DNA of 64,000 nucleotides from an uncultured Clostridiaceae bacterium (GTDB taxonomy: Bacteria > Bacillota > Clostridia > TANB77 > CAG-508): positions 124,001-188,000 of the forward strand of contig CAOJCG010000001.1 in the NCBI GenBank assembly GCA_948356915.1. Direction: 5' to 3'. Made by a program: the position numbers and the translations under genes. Below the pieces are notes generated by a model that did not search any database, was not told where the DNA came from, and was given only the letters and a program-made list of their open reading frames with translations. Shown here in pieces: positions 47,226 to 58,235 of the stretch (its first letter is position 1; every line of letters begins with the position of its first letter).

Positions 47226-50200
47226 TTATTTTAGAATTTTCTTTTTGATAAAGACTATTCCTGCTATTAGTATTACACTTGATAGTATTACTGTTATTGC
47301 TATTATGTAGTCTGTCCCTCCATTACCATATGGTGGTAATATTTGAACTATGTCTGCTCTGTCAGTATCTATTTCTTGTGGGTCGTCTAATGGGTTTTGA
47401 TTTCCTACTACTGAGTATGCATTTCTTCTTCCTACATCATTGCTTGTTTTTACTATTTCAGTGATGTTTCTGTATCTTAGGTCATCTGTTTTATTTTCTG
47501 AAGTTATTAATTGTGTTAGTGTTAATTCATCACTTACTATACTACCTGTTTTTTGTTCTTCGTTATATTCGTTTTCATTATATATATGTGGCTCTAATTT
47601 AGCTTTTGCAATGTTTGATGGTGAATTTCCATTTGCATCTACTGGTTTTGTTGTTATTACTGTGTTGTATTTATTAGTAGCATCTTTCAAACTATTATGT
47701 ACTAATGTTTCTCTTGCGTCATTTGCAACTAATGTATTTTTGTCAATTACTTCCCATGCTGGGTTATCTACTGCGTAGAATTGTAAGTTATTTGCAACAT
47801 AGTCTACTAGCTCGTTTGCCTCTGTTTTGACTATTGTATTCTTATTTGCTACATTTCCTGTATAATAGAATGAATTTTCTTTATAGTCTACTTCGCCAAT
47901 ATTTGTTACTGTTATTTTGTATGAAATTTTAATTGTTGCACCATGCATTAATTCTTCATCCATACTTAATTGTGCAAAACCAAATTGTAAATCTGCATTG
48001 TTATTTGCATTGTTTCTTATGTCTGTCATTGGGTCACCTGTTAGTTTGTTATTTGTGTATTTAATTTCATGTGCTTTACGTTTTATCCATAATACATTGT
48101 CTGCTTTTTGTGTAGCGTCAAATAATGTTGAACCATCTGCTAATGTTAATTTAATATTTGTTACTTCTTTGTTTACTTCAAGTCCTGCTTTTGGTCTTTC
48201 TTCTAGTCCTAAGTTTACATTAGTAATTTTATATGAAGTATTATTGTTTTCTACTTGACCATCTGTTTCATGTCTGTCTACTTCAAGTTCTATTACCATC
48301 ATACCAGTTTCTGCTGTCATTTGGGTTTCAGTCATTAATTCTTGTAGTTTAGTATTTAAGTCACTTAATGGCATTTTTTCGTGTGATGCTAATACTTCTG
48401 CAATAAAGTTTTTAACATTTTTATCTGAATATCCTATTACGTCTTCTCTACTATTTAATGTTCCACTTTGTCTTCCATTTTGAGTATTGTTATTGTCATC
48501 TCTCATTATGTCTTTTGCATCTGATACATTTTGGTTGGCATCTGATGCTGTTATATCATAAAGGTATCCTTGTTGTCTATCTGCTGGTATAGTCGCATTT
48601 ACTGTTTCATTGTTTGATGAATCTGGCTTAAATGTAGATACTCTTGTTTTTTCATTTCCTAAAGTTTCTTTACCATTTGTCCAACTTGAATCTTCTCTCC
48701 AAATATATTCAAGGTTAGTATTTGTATTTTGCCATACTCCTTGTTTTCTAGCTCCTGATACAAGGTTTTGGTTTATTCCTTCTTGATATGTTGTTGATTT
48801 GTAGTCTTGACCATTGTATGATTTAGCGTTTTGACCTTGACTACCAAATGCATTTGTTATGTGTGTTGAACTATTTGGCAATACTGTTTGTTCTGTGTCT
48901 CCATATATAAATCTAACTACATAATTTCCTGGCATATATGAATTAAATATATATTTTCCTTTCGTATTATCAACTTGTGTTGGTATTTCTACCTTTCCAT
49001 ATATGTCATTTCCAATTGTTCTTATTATTGGTGAATAGCTTCCTACTCCTGATGAGAATGTTTTCCAAATATATTCTTTTCCATTATCCATAAGTTCTAC
49101 TAATTGTACTGTTACACCATTTATTTGTGGTTCATTTTTATCTGGTTCGAATATTCCATTCCCTACTGCTGTTTTCTGACTGTCATTTATTTCATCTCTT
49201 ATATCTTCCCATATAATACCGTCTGTACTTCTTACTGTTATTACTGGGTTTCCATTTTCATCTTTCTCACGATATAGTATTAACCTAATATTTGGTGCTT
49301 TATCTGTATCATCTTCAAAGCTTTCATAATTTACTGGTTTATGGTTTCCATTTTCGTCTATTTCATCTTTTGGCACATCATTTGGCTCTAAGTTTCCTGG
49401 TACTGAGTCTTTATCTAATAGCCCTGCTATTGTACTAAAGTTTGAAACCTTTCCCACATTTGGTATATTTGTTTCTTTATTGTAATATGTTTTATATCCA
49501 TTTATTTCTGCAATATTTTCTTTTCCTACACCTATTGGATTTGTAGTTTGTATATTTTCATCTAGCTTAATCCAATTTTCATTATTTATATTATCTTTTT
49601 TAACTCTAAATGTTAGGTAAATATATGCTGTTTGACCTGATGAAAGCTTTTTATTTTGTAAACCAGTTATATATAGGTTTTGATAGCCATCTATTTTTGT
49701 AATACTATTTTGGTATTTACTTTTATAGCTTGCCCCTACTGGCATATTAGTTCCTACTGCTGCTAAATGTTCATTTATATGTTCTGAACTATTTGCATCT
49801 ACTCCATATCTTATTTGAATATATGAACGTTCATCTATATATTCATAGTCTTCGTCAAAGTAATCTACTATTTCCATTACTTCGCCTAGTACACTTTGTG
49901 ATTGATTATGAACTGTTAATTTGTATGTTACATATACATTTAGTTCATCTAACTTTGTTTTCCCATATTGGTCACTTATGTTATTACCATTTTGATCTTT
50001 ATAATCAGATACTTTATATTGATAGTCTGATGCAAATATTTCTCTTGAGTAATTAGTATCATAATATTTTTTATTATTAAATCCTATATCTGAAAGTCTT
50101 ATATCTATATCCCATAGTTCCCTTATATTTTCACTATTACATTTTGGACATTGTAAGTTATTTGATAATTCTTCATTCTTTCCTTCATATCCACAACTAT

Positions 50201-52523
50201 TGCAATGGAATTTGTCTAATGTGTCATATGTATATATGTGTGATTTTCCATTAATTTCTATTGTTGCTTTTTGAACATCTTTCATTAATGCTAAGTCCAC
50301 TTTTTCCCTTTTTGTTAAACCAAAGTCTATATTTAAGTGTTCTGGATATAGGTAATTATAAAATGTATTTCCTATCTTCTTTCCAGTTACATTCTCGCTA
50401 GGTCTTGTTCTTATTATGAATTTATCGTATATTGGGTAAATTCCTTGTTGTTCTTCGTTTGTATATGCAGATATTCTGCAGTCTTGCATAAATTGTAATT
50501 TTCTTTTAGTATCTTCATTATTTCCAAAGTTGCTTAGGGCATCATTATAAGCTGATGCATAGCTATTTAATTCTATTGCTCTATCTACCACATAATCATA
50601 TATTTCTTTCATTCCATAAGGTGTTGAGCATTGTGCTTTTTCTTCTTCAGTTCCATGTTTATGATTATTATTACAATAACTACTACTATATTTACCTACT
50701 ATATATACATTATTGGTTTCCCCAATATCATAGCCTAAGTTTTTCCTTATTCTATAGCTGTGAGGAGCTGACTCAATTTCTTGAAAATCATTATTAAACT
50801 CAATTCTTTCACTAGCATTTTCGATAGCATGTGAATTCACATCACTATTGCTTTTTGGAAGATATGTTCCTGTGAACTCAGTTGCTTGATATATTTGTCC
50901 ATCATATACAAATTCTATGTAATATTTTTTCTTAGAGTCTAAATCATTAAATTCATAATATCCATCATCACCTGTTACATATGGGTTTACTAATTGTTTT
51001 CTATTAATATCTTTAGTTACTATACCTCCATCTTGGTAATGTAATATTACTTCTACACCTCTTTTAAAGTTTTCTCCCTCACCTTTTTTGCCGTCTAATT
51101 CTGTCTCTTTGCTTGATTTTTCGTCTTCCCATACATAACCTGCTAATTTTATTTGTAGGTTTCCACCAGGTGGAGGAGGTGGTGGTGGTGGGTCTGGTGG
51201 CCCTGGTGGGTCTATTTCTTTGTGTTCTGGTATTTCTATTTCCATGCTATCTTGTTTTAGTATTCTTGTTCCTTTTGTTGATAATAACCTTTGAAAACCA
51301 CAATCCACTTCTACTACTTTTGAATTTGATATTGTACATTTGTAGTAATCAACATCTGCATATTTATCTTTTGTTCCTATTACTACTCCATTTTCATAAA
51401 CATCTTCTGTACCTACTTTTTCGTTTTCTGTTTTATTATCTTCTGTTTCTGTATATATGTTTTTATATTTTTTTGCTTTATAATATGTTAATGTTGCTTC
51501 TGCTTCCATCCATTGGAAGTCAATATGAAGCTTATCAATTTGTTCATCTGTTATAGCATCAAATTTCACATAGAATTCTTCTCCTGGTTTTGGATAACTT
51601 TGATCTGTTACATCAACATAGTGTGGTGGTTCCATTAATGGTTCAAAATATTTAGGCTTAATTTCTTCATTTTTTATTATAAAAGACTTTATTTTTATTT
51701 TTGGTGTTTTTTCACCAATTATATACATATCTTTTATTCCACCTAATACTAAACCATAATCTCCTGTTACATAGTCTATTTTAAATGGACCTACTACATA
51801 TTCTTTTGTTGTATTGTTATAATTTACTTTTACGTTGTTTTTAACAGTTTGGTCGCCTTTTTTCATAGTTCCACCATTAGCTTTTACTTTTGTTATAAAG
51901 TCATTGTATGCTGCTGCTTGCATTCCTAATGCATCTGCTACAATACCTTCATTTGTTGGTTTTGGAGCTTTTTTATTACTTGATAATGTTACTGTGTCCC
52001 AAATTGCTTCTTGTTTTACTCCTGACCAACTATCCCATTCAGGCATTGGAAATGTTACTACATATGCTTCATAATCTGTAGCTGCTCTTGAGCCATCATT
52101 AAAGTAGTATGCTCTTGATGTATATTTTTCTACACTTATATGTGTTTGATCTTTAACCCAGCCTGTTGTTTTACCATTCATAGAGCTTGCATATGTTACT
52201 ATTTCTTCATAGCTTTTGCCATGTCCATTTAGAGTAGCTCCTTTTTCAGCACAATATATTGGTTGTGGTATATTAGTACCTATAGCTCTCCAATGCTCTC
52301 CTTCTTTTACTACACTGCCTTCATATAATTCAAATAATGCACCTGGTGCTAATGCTTCTACAGTTTCATTTCCAACTTTTTGTATTGCTTTTATAGTATC
52401 TATTTCTTCATTTTGTTTTTTACCTGTTAGAATAAAAGGTATATTTTTTGCAAGTACAAATACTATAACTGCTAATATTACAAGAACTATTAAATTAATT
52501 ATTTTTCTTATTTTTTCTTTCAT
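47226..52523 (-). CDS. Giant surface protein: thioester domain, SdrD-B repeats, zinc-ribbon insert
   Basis: N-terminal hydrophobic segment (INLIVLVILAVIVFVLA), then a thioester-type domain with Cys in IYCAEKGATL and Gln in VKQEAIWDTV. A proline run (DPPGPPDPPPPPPPPGG) leads into an SdrD-B/Cna-B unit (LAGYVWEDEKSS..GDDGYYEFNDLDSKKKYYIEF). Further blocks are DUF11-like, with another SdrD-B-like unit around GVTVQLVELM. A CxxC..CxxC element (FHCNSCGYEGKN..LQCPKCNSENI) near residues 770-800 looks like a zinc ribbon, unusual outside the cell. The end is a TM helix and KKKILK. It probably forms a cell-surface fibre with its neighbours. Intact, no in-frame CGG. Confidence 0.85.
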   Translation of the reverse strand: MKEKIRKIINLIVLVILAVIVFVLAKNIPFILTGKKQNEEIDTIKAIQKVGNETVEALAPGALFELYEGSVVKEGEHWRAIGTNIPQPIYCAEKGATLNGHGKSYEEIVTYASSMNGKTTGWVKDQTHISVEKYTSRAYYFNDGSRAATDYEAYVVTFPMPEWDSWSGVKQEAIWDTVTLSSNKKAPKPTNEGIVADALGMQAAAYNDFITKVKANGGTMKKGDQTVKNNVKVNYNNTTKEYVVGPFKIDYVTGDYGLVLGGIKDMYIIGEKTPKIKIKSFIIKNEEIKPKYFEPLMEPPHYVDVTDQSYPKPGEEFYVKFDAITDEQIDKLHIDFQWMEAEATLTYYKAKKYKNIYTETEDNKTENEKVGTEDVYENGVVIGTKDKYADVDYYKCTISNSKVVEVDCGFQRLLSTKGTRILKQDSMEIEIPEHKEIDPPGPPDPPPPPPPPGGNLQIKLAGYVWEDEKSSKETELDGKKGEGENFKRGVEVILHYQDGGIVTKDINRKQLVNPYVTGDDGYYEFNDLDSKKKYYIEFVYDGQIYQATEFTGTYLPKSNSDVNSHAIENASERIEFNNDFQEIESAPHSYRIRKNLGYDIGETNNVYIVGKYSSSYCNNNHKHGTEEEKAQCSTPYGMKEIYDYVVDRAIELNSYASAYNDALSNFGNNEDTKRKLQFMQDCRISAYTNEEQQGIYPIYDKFIIRTRPSENVTGKKIGNTFYNYLYPEHLNIDFGLTKREKVDLALMKDVQKATIEINGKSHIYTYDTLDKFHCNSCGYEGKNEELSNNLQCPKCNSENIRELWDIDIRLSDIGFNNKKYYDTNYSREIFASDYQYKVSDYKDQNGNNISDQYGKTKLDELNVYVTYKLTVHNQSQSVLGEVMEIVDYFDEDYEYIDERSYIQIRYGVDANSSEHINEHLAAVGTNMPVGASYKSKYQNSITKIDGYQNLYITGLQNKKLSSGQTAYIYLTFRVKKDNINNENWIKLDENIQTTNPIGVGKENIAEINGYKTYYNKETNIPNVGKVSNFSTIAGLLDKDSVPGNLEPNDVPKDEIDENGNHKPVNYESFEDDTDKAPNIRLILYREKDENGNPVITVRSTDGIIWEDIRDEINDSQKTAVGNGIFEPDKNEPQINGVTVQLVELMDNGKEYIWKTFSSGVGSYSPIIRTIGNDIYGKVEIPTQVDNTKGKYIFNSYMPGNYVVRFIYGDTEQTVLPNSSTHITNAFGSQGQNAKSYNGQDYKSTTYQEGINQNLVSGARKQGVWQNTNTNLEYIWREDSSWTNGKETLGNEKTRVSTFKPDSSNNETVNATIPADRQQGYLYDITASDANQNVSDAKDIMRDDNNNTQNGRQSGTLNSREDVIGYSDKNVKNFIAEVLASHEKMPLSDLNTKLQELMTETQMTAETGMMVIELEVDRHETDGQVENNNTSYKITNVNLGLEERPKAGLEVNKEVTNIKLTLADGSTLFDATQKADNVLWIKRKAHEIKYTNNKLTGDPMTDIRNNANNNADLQFGFAQLSMDEELMHGATIKISYKITVTNIGEVDYKENSFYYTGNVANKNTIVKTEANELVDYVANNLQFYAVDNPAWEVIDKNTLVANDARETLVHNSLKDATNKYNTVITTKPVDANGNSPSNIAKAKLEPHIYNENEYNEEQKTGSIVSDELTLTQLITSENKTDDLRYRNITEIVKTSNDVGRRNAYSVVGNQNPLDDPQEIDTDRADIVQILPPYGNGGTDYIIAITVILSSVILIAGIVFIKKKILK

Positions 52524-52541
52524 ATTAATATACCTTCCTTT

Positions 52542-55500
52542 CTACATTCTTCTTAATACTATTTTTCTTATATAGTAAATACTTACTGCTACAGTAGCAC
52601 ATATTAAACTTGAAATAATTAGTGTATATATAATTGCATCACCTGTTTTTACACTTATTACAAGGTCTGCTGATGATATATCGTCTTCTCCAGTTACTTT
52701 ATTTCCTGCTACTGAGTCTATATCTTGTTTTCCTTCTTCATTATATACTTCATATATTTCTGCATTGTTATTTACTATTCCTACATTGTTTTCTGTCATT
52801 TTTTTAGTTAGTGTTAAGCTTAGTTCTTTGCTTTGACCTGCTTCTATTTTTGTATTTGCTAAACTTGAATTGTATAGGTCTCCATTACTTGCTGCATACC
52901 AATCTCTATTTAATTCTGAATTAAATTTCATATCTTTTGGTGTGTAATCTACTACTTTTTTTACATAGTTTGCTATAGAGCCTTCATTTGTAACTACTAT
53001 TTTATACTCTACTATAACTGTTGCATTTTTTAGTTCTTTTGCTGGAATTTCAACTTTTGCTACTTTTAAATTATTGTAGTTATATGTTTTTACTGTATTT
53101 CCATAAGTAACTGTTACTGCTGATATATATTTATCAAGTTTCATATCTGATTTATCAAGTTCTATTAATCCTATGTCTATATTTCTTGCATTTGAATTTG
53201 TTATTTTTATTGTGTCTGAAACTGCAACTGTTTGTTCTTTTCCGCTTATTTCCATAGTTACATTTATAAAGTCTGAATTTGTACTTTGACTTACATTATT
53301 TTTCTTGTACTCTGTTAATTTATATAACTTAGTATTATATACAAATACTACTAAATATTCACCTTCATCAATTCCATTAAATATATATTCTCCATTTGAT
53401 GATGTTGCATCTGTTTTTATAACTCTGTTTGTTTTTTTATTTAGTAACCTTACTTCTATTCCTGGAAGCAAACTTTCATCATCATCTCTTTCTCCATTTG
53501 AGTTTTCATCAAGCCATGCTACACCTGAAATTACCTTTTTATTGTCTGCTGGATGATTTGGATTGTCTGGGTTTTCTTCTTCTCCTCTATATGCTTCTTC
53601 ATTATATTCTATTGTTACTTTTACTTTGTTTGATTCTATTTTGTCAAAGCCTTGTGCATATATGCTTGCATAATTTTCTATTTCTTTTTGTTTTTCGCCT
53701 TCTGGTAATAAATTGGCTTGCATTGTTACTCTAAACTTAACTGTTTGCCCTTCTTTAAATGTTCTATTTATAATCAATTTTTCTTCATCATAATTTTTTA
53801 TTTTTACACTTTCATTATCCATTATAGTTTCTACATCTATTATTTTCATTCCTTCTGGAACTATATTTTCAAATGTGAAGTCACTTGAGTATACATCACT
53901 TGTATTTTTTACTGTATATTCAAAAGTAATTTGCTCATCTTCTTTTACATATGTATTATCTAATTTTGATTGTACTATTGTAAAGTTTAATTTACTTACT
54001 GTATTTTTTATTACATTTCCAATATATTCTTGTTCATTTACTACTGCTGTAACTGTTGGTGATATTTCTCCTATTATATCTCCTATTTTCGTTTTTACAT
54101 TACAATTTATTTCTGAGCCTATATATAGTTCTTGTACTATGAATTCTACAATATTAGTATTTTTATTTATATTTATGTCTGCCACTATTTCCTCTTCTGA
54201 TGTTACTAAGTTTTCTACTGTTGCTTCTTCAATTTCTAAACCTTTTGGTACTTTCACTTTTATACTTACATTTTTTAGTGAATTATGATTATTTTTTTGA
54301 TCTACTTTTGCAGTATATATAAGTTCATCATCTTTAATTAATACTGAATCTGTAGTCATACTATGTTTTACCATAAGTGCTATGTCTGCTTTAGCTGCCT
54401 TTAATACATATTCATTAGAATTTACTTCTTTTTGCATATCGTCTGCAATAGCTTTTACAACCATTGGTATTACTAATTCTGGTTTTTCAGTAGAATTTAT
54501 TTGTACATTTTCTATTTTTATATCGAATTCTACTTTTACTTTTTGACCTGCTTTTAATTCTCCTATGTTTATTGTCTTTAATTGTTCGGTACTATCCTCA
54601 TAGCCATTAGCAAAGTCTTCTTCTTTATATTCTGTATGTAATGTTACATAGCTTCCTATTTCATTTTCAGAACTTGGCGCTGTTATGTTTAGTTTAGTAT
54701 TTTTTGCATCTACTGTGCCTTGGTTTTCTACTTCTGCTATAAATCTTACATATGCCCCATCTCTTACTATAGAATTTTCTGGTACTTTCGAGCTTAATTT
54801 TACTTTTAATTCAGGTGCTACTCCTGTAGAAAGTGTTACCATTCTTGAAGTTGCTCTATCTTCTAATATTTGTTCTTCTTGCTCATTATCGAAATATACT
54901 GTGTATAGTGAACTTGCTGTTTGTGAATAGTTTAAGTTTTCTGGTACTTGCATATCATATGTAAATTTAACACTATCTCCTACATTCATATTTCCATTAT
55001 CATTTAGTTCTATTAAGTATGATTTTACACTACTAAAGTCTGATATTTCTTGTTTCCATGCGTTTTCTGGATTGTTTATATCTTTATCTGCATTACCATT
55101 TTCACTATAGTATATAGTAGCATTTTCTGCATTAGATGTTTGTATTGCATTTAGCATTGGTATATTTAGTGTATTGTTTAAGTTTTCACTTATATTTTCA
55201 GTATTTGTAGTACCTTGTGCTAAAGTTCTTCCTAATATTTTTACATTTTTTATAGTGTTAGAATAATTGTTTATTACTTGTATTTCACTTATAGCATTTT
55301 TTGCATTTTCTTGTACCTCTAAGGTTGCTTCTTCATTTGATGTTAATGCTGTAATTTCTTTTCCTTCTGCATAGTTTGATATTTTGTTTACTGTTACTAT
55401 CCCTATTGGTGCTACAAAGTTAATATTCATATTTGTCTTAGTTTGTTCATTTTCGTTTATAACAGTCATTGTTATTACATCTTCTTTACTTGGTGTTAAG

Positions 55501-57503
55501 TTATTTGTAGTTATATCTGCTGTTATAAGTATATTTGTTCCTCCTGTTATAGTATCTTTAGAGTATTTTGTTTGTGTTCCTTTTAATGATATTTCTAATA
55601 TTTTTGTTCCATCTGGTGCTACTTTTAATTCTTCTTTTTCTTTTATTAGTTCATCTTCATATAATAGTTCAATGTTTTTTATATCAATTTGCTCTACATA
55701 TGATGGAAATTCTAATATTATTTTAGGGTTTGTATATAATTTATTGTAGTTTGATGTTGTGTCTAATATAGATCTTATTTCTATATTTTCATTTTTTACT
55801 ATTGTAGATAAGTCTTGCATATTAGATGTAAGTTCTATTTTTGTTTGTGGTTCTACTAAGTTTGTATTTGCTTCAGCATTTTGTTCTACTAGTATTTCTC
55901 CATTTAAACTTGCCACCATCTTTAACTGTGCATTTATTTTTTCAAAGTTTGATATTTGGTTTTTACTATAGCCTATATCTGTTTTTATTGCTTTTTGAAA
56001 ATTTATTTCAAGTTTTCCTTCTGTTTGTGGTTTACTTGTTTGTATTTTTATATTATTTATATCTAACTCACTTATATTTAATTCTAGCATTCCATTTTCG
56101 TTTGCTTGCATATTTGTATCTATTGTTGCTATTTCAGTACTTCCTGAATATATTTTTATATATCCTTCTTCTCCTAGAATTTTCATTAAGTTTTCTTTTG
56201 ATATATTTATATTTTTATAGTATGCATAGTTTTGGTTTGCATATGTTGTGCTTCCTTGCACTTTTTCTGACATAAATGTATCTGCTTTTTGCTCAATTAC
56301 TATTTGGTCTATTAAGCTTGCTAAGCCTACATTAGCTGTTATTTTTTCGTTGTATATTATTTCTTGTTTTTCAGCAGAAATATAATTTGCATATATTTGA
56401 CCTTTACTTAAATTTTCATCCATTTCTACTTCAAAGTCTACTACATTTCCTATTTTCTCTTGTATTTCTATAGTATTTTCATTGTTTGCTTTTAGTATAG
56501 TCTCATTTGCATTATATAGGGTAATGTTTGAATTTACTTTTAACTTTAAACTTGTTTGGTTTCCATTTAATGCTTCTTCTGGGTATATATATGTTATTAT
56601 ATATTCATCTTGACCTTGCTTTTTCCATGAAATGTTTTCATTTTCATCTTTAATGTTTTGTGTATTAATTGTTATTATTCCATCTTTAATTTCATAGTTA
56701 TTTTCATTAAATGATACCCCATTTTCTTCTCCTCTTGTTGCTACCATACTATTTGCATTAACTTTTATATCTTTTGGAGGAATATTATTTATGTTTGGAA
56801 TTTCTATTTTTAGCTGTGTATTTTTTATTGGTGCACTATTTTCTTTAACTCCTGATGTTATAATAGTTTGCACTATTAAACCTTTTTGCTCATTTATGTT
56901 AAAAGGTACAAATTTACTTACATTTGCTTGTACATATGCTTCTGATGTAGTATTCCAATTTAAACTTAAAAGCAATTCTTTTTCTATTTCATTTTGGTTA
57001 GCTTTGTTATCAACGTATATTCCTGATATTTTGCTCTTATTTACTATGCTAAATTGATTTGGATTATAGCTTTCAGAATTTTTAAATTCTATTGGTATTT
57101 CTATTCTTACACTTTCTCCTGCATCTATTTGGTTTAGTATTATTTCATTATTTTGTGTATTTACATGAGAAATAAATTCAGAATTTATGGTTTCTAAAAT
57201 ATTAAAATTTGCTTCTTCAAATTTTATTTTAGCATTTTTTAGGTACCCTGAATTTTTTACTGTTATTTGTGCAATTATTTTATTTTCTTCACCAATGTTT
57301 TTTGTTGCTTCATATGTTTTCTTATCTTCTTTTTCTAAAAAGTATGTGTCCATTTCAACATTTTGGTTTTTTGTTTTTGAATTTTGATTATTTAAGTTTG
57401 CCGCTATTGCTTCTCCTATATGAATTCCAATAACATTTAAGTTTGTTAGCATAATTAGTAAAACTAACATACTTGCTACTATTTTTTTACATTTTTTGTA
57501 CAT
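52542..57503 (-). CDS. Giant surface protein: tandem DUF11-type domains and SdrD-B unit
   Basis: Signal region ASMLVLLIMLTNLNVIGIHIGEAIAA, then more than 1,100 residues of repeated beta-sandwich domains with EVENQGTVDAKN, YTVKNTSDVYSSDFTF and similar DUF11-type cores. An SdrD-B unit follows (ISGVAWLDENSNGERDDDES..SSNGEYIFNGIDEGEYLVVF), then a last DUF11 domain (YKIVVTNEGSIANYV). The C-terminus has SVKTGD, a TM helix and RKIVLRRM. It is 18 bp upstream of the 1,765-aa surface protein on the same strand, so the two form an operon. SD AGGAGG before ATG 57503. Intact. Confidence 0.85.
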   Translation of the reverse strand: MYKKCKKIVASMLVLLIMLTNLNVIGIHIGEAIAANLNNQNSKTKNQNVEMDTYFLEKEDKKTYEATKNIGEENKIIAQITVKNSGYLKNAKIKFEEANFNILETINSEFISHVNTQNNEIILNQIDAGESVRIEIPIEFKNSESYNPNQFSIVNKSKISGIYVDNKANQNEIEKELLLSLNWNTTSEAYVQANVSKFVPFNINEQKGLIVQTIITSGVKENSAPIKNTQLKIEIPNINNIPPKDIKVNANSMVATRGEENGVSFNENNYEIKDGIITINTQNIKDENENISWKKQGQDEYIITYIYPEEALNGNQTSLKLKVNSNITLYNANETILKANNENTIEIQEKIGNVVDFEVEMDENLSKGQIYANYISAEKQEIIYNEKITANVGLASLIDQIVIEQKADTFMSEKVQGSTTYANQNYAYYKNINISKENLMKILGEEGYIKIYSGSTEIATIDTNMQANENGMLELNISELDINNIKIQTSKPQTEGKLEINFQKAIKTDIGYSKNQISNFEKINAQLKMVASLNGEILVEQNAEANTNLVEPQTKIELTSNMQDLSTIVKNENIEIRSILDTTSNYNKLYTNPKIILEFPSYVEQIDIKNIELLYEDELIKEKEELKVAPDGTKILEISLKGTQTKYSKDTITGGTNILITADITTNNLTPSKEDVITMTVINENEQTKTNMNINFVAPIGIVTVNKISNYAEGKEITALTSNEEATLEVQENAKNAISEIQVINNYSNTIKNVKILGRTLAQGTTNTENISENLNNTLNIPMLNAIQTSNAENATIYYSENGNADKDINNPENAWKQEISDFSSVKSYLIELNDNGNMNVGDSVKFTYDMQVPENLNYSQTASSLYTVYFDNEQEEQILEDRATSRMVTLSTGVAPELKVKLSSKVPENSIVRDGAYVRFIAEVENQGTVDAKNTKLNITAPSSENEIGSYVTLHTEYKEEDFANGYEDSTEQLKTINIGELKAGQKVKVEFDIKIENVQINSTEKPELVIPMVVKAIADDMQKEVNSNEYVLKAAKADIALMVKHSMTTDSVLIKDDELIYTAKVDQKNNHNSLKNVSIKVKVPKGLEIEEATVENLVTSEEEIVADININKNTNIVEFIVQELYIGSEINCNVKTKIGDIIGEISPTVTAVVNEQEYIGNVIKNTVSKLNFTIVQSKLDNTYVKEDEQITFEYTVKNTSDVYSSDFTFENIVPEGMKIIDVETIMDNESVKIKNYDEEKLIINRTFKEGQTVKFRVTMQANLLPEGEKQKEIENYASIYAQGFDKIESNKVKVTIEYNEEAYRGEEENPDNPNHPADNKKVISGVAWLDENSNGERDDDESLLPGIEVRLLNKKTNRVIKTDATSSNGEYIFNGIDEGEYLVVFVYNTKLYKLTEYKKNNVSQSTNSDFINVTMEISGKEQTVAVSDTIKITNSNARNIDIGLIELDKSDMKLDKYISAVTVTYGNTVKTYNYNNLKVAKVEIPAKELKNATVIVEYKIVVTNEGSIANYVKKVVDYTPKDMKFNSELNRDWYAASNGDLYNSSLANTKIEAGQSKELSLTLTKKMTENNVGIVNNNAEIYEVYNEEGKQDIDSVAGNKVTGEDDISSADLVISVKTGDAIIYTLIISSLICATVAVSIYYIRKIVLRRM

Positions 57504-57854
57504 AAAAAAATCCTCCTATTTTTTTAATTCGCTTATACTTTATTATACTCCATTTTTCAATATTTTTCAACACTTTGGTAGTATTTTTTAAACTTTTTAT
57601 GTATATTTATTGTGCTTTTATAATTATTTTTAAATACAATTACGCCATATTATATTTTCTACTATATTTTTACATATTTTTATGTATTTTTCAAGGTTTA
57701 AGCGACCTTATATTATTAAATATTGCTGTTACTATTACGGAAAGTTATTTTAAAAGTTTTATATTAAATTTTTGTTACATTTTTATATTTTTTTGTAACA
57801 CATTTATATATTGTTGAATATTATTAAATATATATTAAGTATTGGGGTGATTTT
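57504..57854. other. Divergent intergenic region
   Basis: Very AT-rich, 350 bp between the giant surface operon and the plus-strand pair at 57855. It probably holds both promoters, but I cannot assign boxes with confidence. Confidence 0.4.
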
Positions 57855-58235
57855 ATGAATGATGAAATGTTTAAAAATCTTTCTAGCATGCTTGGGAGTT
57901 CAAATTCTTCTGGGGATTTTAATAGTGTAATTTCTAATTTTGCTTCAAACTTTAATAATAATAGTAACAATAATAGTGCTAATAATACTACTGGCGATAC
58001 TTCTAATAATAATTTTGATTTTTCTAATATAGATATGGAAACTATTATGAAAATGAAAAATATTATGGGGGCACTTAATTCAAAAAAGGATGACCCTAGG
58101 TCTAATCTACTCTTATCATTAAAACCATATTTAAAGCCTTCTAGGAAGGAAAAGTTAGATCAATATATGAAGTTTATGAATTTAGCTAGTATGTTAGATA
58201 CATTTAATTCTATGGGTGGTGAGAATGTAAAATGA
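57855..58235 (+). CDS. Asn/Ser-rich small protein, possibly spore-related
   Basis: ATG 57855 after GGGGTGA. The N-terminal half is low complexity (Asn/Ser-rich, about residues 15-50). The C-terminal half (MKMKNIMGALNSKKDDPRSN..LKPYLKPSRKEKLDQYMKFM) resembles a domain found in many clostridial proteins of unknown function near sporulation genes. Its stop overlaps the next start (ATGATGA), so translation is coupled. No CGG. Confidence 0.7.
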   Translation: MNDEMFKNLSSMLGSSNSSGDFNSVISNFASNFNNNSNNNSANNTTGDTSNNNFDFSNIDMETIMKMKNIMGALNSKKDDPRSNLLLSLKPYLKPSRKEKLDQYMKFMNLASMLDTFNSMGGENVK

